Assembly: GCA_017613335.1 (NCBI GenBank)
Contig: JAGAEB010000120.1
Location: forward strand, 1-14,029
Reading direction: 5' to 3'
DNA: 14,029 bases
From: Methanosarcinaceae archaeon
GTDB taxonomy: Archaea; Halobacteriota; Methanosarcinia; Methanosarcinales; Methanosarcinaceae
Positions 13,101 through 14,029 of this stretch are shown here, one piece after another (position 1 is the stretch's first letter; the number at the start of each line of letters is the position of its first letter). The translations under genes and the position numbers were made by a program. The notes beneath the pieces are model-generated. The model was given only the letters and a program-made list of their open reading frames with translations. It was not told where the DNA came from and did not search any database.

Positions 13101-13128
13101 GTCATGGTGATCATGACCATATTACCAT
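13101..13128 (-). promoter_or_regulatory. rps19e: Possible rps19e promoter with dyad operator
   Basis: gtcatg (13101-13106) and catgac (13112-13117) form a 6-bp dyad around gtgat. Just upstream on the minus strand is ATGGTAATATGG, a weak TATA-like patch. A start about 27 bases past the TATA centre would fall near 13096, so the dyad would lie between box and start, where archaeal repressors often bind. It was read by eye. Confidence 0.3.
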
Positions 13129-13635
13129 AGAACGCCGGGCATGGCTGATAAAAGAGGACATTCGGAAAGATTTCCGGGTCCGTGCGGCGGATTCTGCTGC
13201 TCATGCTGCAGTCCGTATATGCTGCACTGTCTGCGGAAAGTCAATCCGGGGAAAATACCGATAACAAACACGCCGGCCTTTCCCGACCGGTATGTCGTGT
13301 GACGCAGAACGCCCTGACCGAAACCGAAACATGGTCAGCGGACTTTCCTGCATCCCCGCCTGAAACAGGCGGAAATCTCACTCCCCGATATTCTTTTATC
13401 ACGCTGTGTCCGCCCTGTGAACGGCGGAACACCCGATGATTCTGTCGGTTCGTTCGGATTTTAAGAACCCGGCATCACGCTGGCTGAGATGCCGGATCAT
13501 TCCTCTGAATCACGTCTTCATCCGTGCTGCCGACACACGGATAAAGATGTTGAGATGATCCAATATGAAACGGAGTGACAACTGCCATAAAGTATAAAAA
13601 GGTTGTTCCTTCCCGGCAGCATTCCGGACATTTTC

Positions 13636-13800
13636 CCGGGAAACGGAAATCGGCCGGGATTTTACCGGGAAAAGAAATCGGCCGGAATTCCCTCGGAAAA
13701 CGGAAATCGACCGGGATTTTACCGGAAAACGGAAATCGACCGGGATTTTACCGGGAAACGGAAATCGGCCGGGATTTCCCGGGAAAAAGACCGGCCGGAT
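13636..13800. repeat. 28-29 bp tandem repeat, about six units
   Basis: The unit is near ccgggaaacggaaatcggcc followed by gggatttta. Units begin at about 13636, 13665, 13693, 13722, 13751 and 13779; the second and last are the most diverged. Each unit contains the near-palindrome aaatc-ggccgg-gattt and two CCGG sites. There are no unique spacers. Confidence 0.9.
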
Positions 13801-13879
13801 TACTTCGCCGCGGAAAGTCCGTGGATTGTGAATCGTTTCTGAGGACGCTGCGGGAGATCGGAACCGGGATTCATCCGGT

Positions 13880-14029
13880 TCATGCGATCATCATTTCCAG
13901 AAGAATGACGTCTTTTCCGTTGACGCGGAAGTCCTGATTGAAATCATAATTTCCGTCGAGCGGCGTGTTGTTGACCATATGATCGATGAGTTTTTCGAGA
14001 TTTTCGATCGTTTTCGGGACCGTTGTCGA
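13880..14029 (-). CDS. Unidentified protein, C-terminal end only
   Basis: An open frame enters from the right edge and gives 49 residues before TGA 13880-13882. It contains TIENLEKLIDHMVNN, a likely amphipathic helix, then YDFNQDFRVNGKDVILLEMMIA. I do not recognise the family. Codon use resembles the neighbours (many GTC, GAC, ATC and CTC codons), and the stop is TGA like the other minus-strand genes, which supports a real gene. It lies in the same direction as the translation cluster but about 850 bases upstream, so it is probably a separate unit. The tandem repeat array lies just downstream of its stop. Confidence 0.65.
   Translation of the reverse strand, partial: STTVPKTIENLEKLIDHMVNNTPLDGNYDFNQDFRVNGKDVILLEMMIA

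Larger units (their letters stand above)
13034..13879. other. Gene-free stretch upstream of rps19e
   Basis: No frame here looks like a protein. Contents: a dyad and TATA-like patch near 13101-13128; hairpin ccgcctg (13356-13362)/caggcgg (13366-13372); an imperfect hairpin 13406-13432 (gtgtccgcc with ggcggaacac, one bulge); hairpin ccggcatc (13469-13476)/gatgccgg (13488-13495); and the 28-29 bp tandem array 13636-13800. I found no tRNA, 5S rRNA, SRP RNA or RNase P RNA signature. Base composition is like the coding neighbours, so decayed sequence or a structured RNA are both possible. Confidence 0.5.

Noticed and set aside
13636..13800. CRISPR array
   Set aside because: Units are contiguous with no unique spacers, and no cas genes are near. 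The 7287-7373 array fails for the same reason.
13800..13830. RNase P RNA-like string cgcggaaagtccgtgg
   Set aside because: Only a short likeness to the conserved GGAAAGTCC region. The partner conserved regions are not found within a plausible distance, and cggaaa is very common in this DNA.

Overview
The window is archaeal. It carries a conserved euryarchaeal translation cluster on the minus strand (rps19e, a PDCD5-family protein, a PP-loop ATPase, rpl39e, rpl31e, aIF6, rpl18a/LX, prefoldin alpha). Several starts have GGTG/GGAG-type ribosome binding sites. The cobalamin genes cbiA and cbiP, the Sel1-repeat proteins and an apparent absence of TAG as a normal stop would fit a methanogen of the Thermoplasmatota such as Methanomassiliicoccales, but that placement is inference and no marker here proves it.

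Layout from left to right. (1) 1-1868: a type II restriction-modification pair on the minus strand, a C5-cytosine methyltransferase followed by the first half of an HpaII-family endonuclease. The endonuclease is broken at the window edge, where 84 bp are a perfect inverted copy of part of the methyltransferase gene. (2) 2201-2617: a lone plus-strand Nudix hydrolase. (3) 2641-5232: two Sel1-repeat reading frames on the minus strand, separated only by one in-frame TAG codon, each with a low-complexity linker of short tandem repeats. Upstream lie a TATA-like box and three copies of a dyad iteron. (4) 5650-8786: cbiA then cbiP, two glutamine-dependent amidases of corrinoid synthesis, ending in a stem-loop/T-tract terminator. 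(5) 9202-13033: the translation cluster, ending after pfdA in a second strong terminator followed by T-rich repeats. (6) 13034-14029: about 850 bases without a recognisable gene, with hairpins and a 28-29 bp tandem array, then the 3' end of an unidentified minus-strand gene.

How the parts work together: the translation cluster makes ribosome, anti-association and chaperone factors; CbiA and CbiP amidate the corrin ring; the methyltransferase/endonuclease pair would modify and cut DNA, probably at CCGG. The most notable observation is the in-frame amber codon inside a continuous run of Sel1 repeats. The repeat spacing is kept across the TAG, there is no usable start codon before the next repeat, and none of the other fourteen stops seen in the window is TAG. 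It is a candidate pyrrolysine or readthrough site, with a recent nonsense mutation as the plain alternative. The second is the inverted 84-bp methyltransferase copy fused into the endonuclease gene, which is either a real rearrangement or a contig-end chimera.
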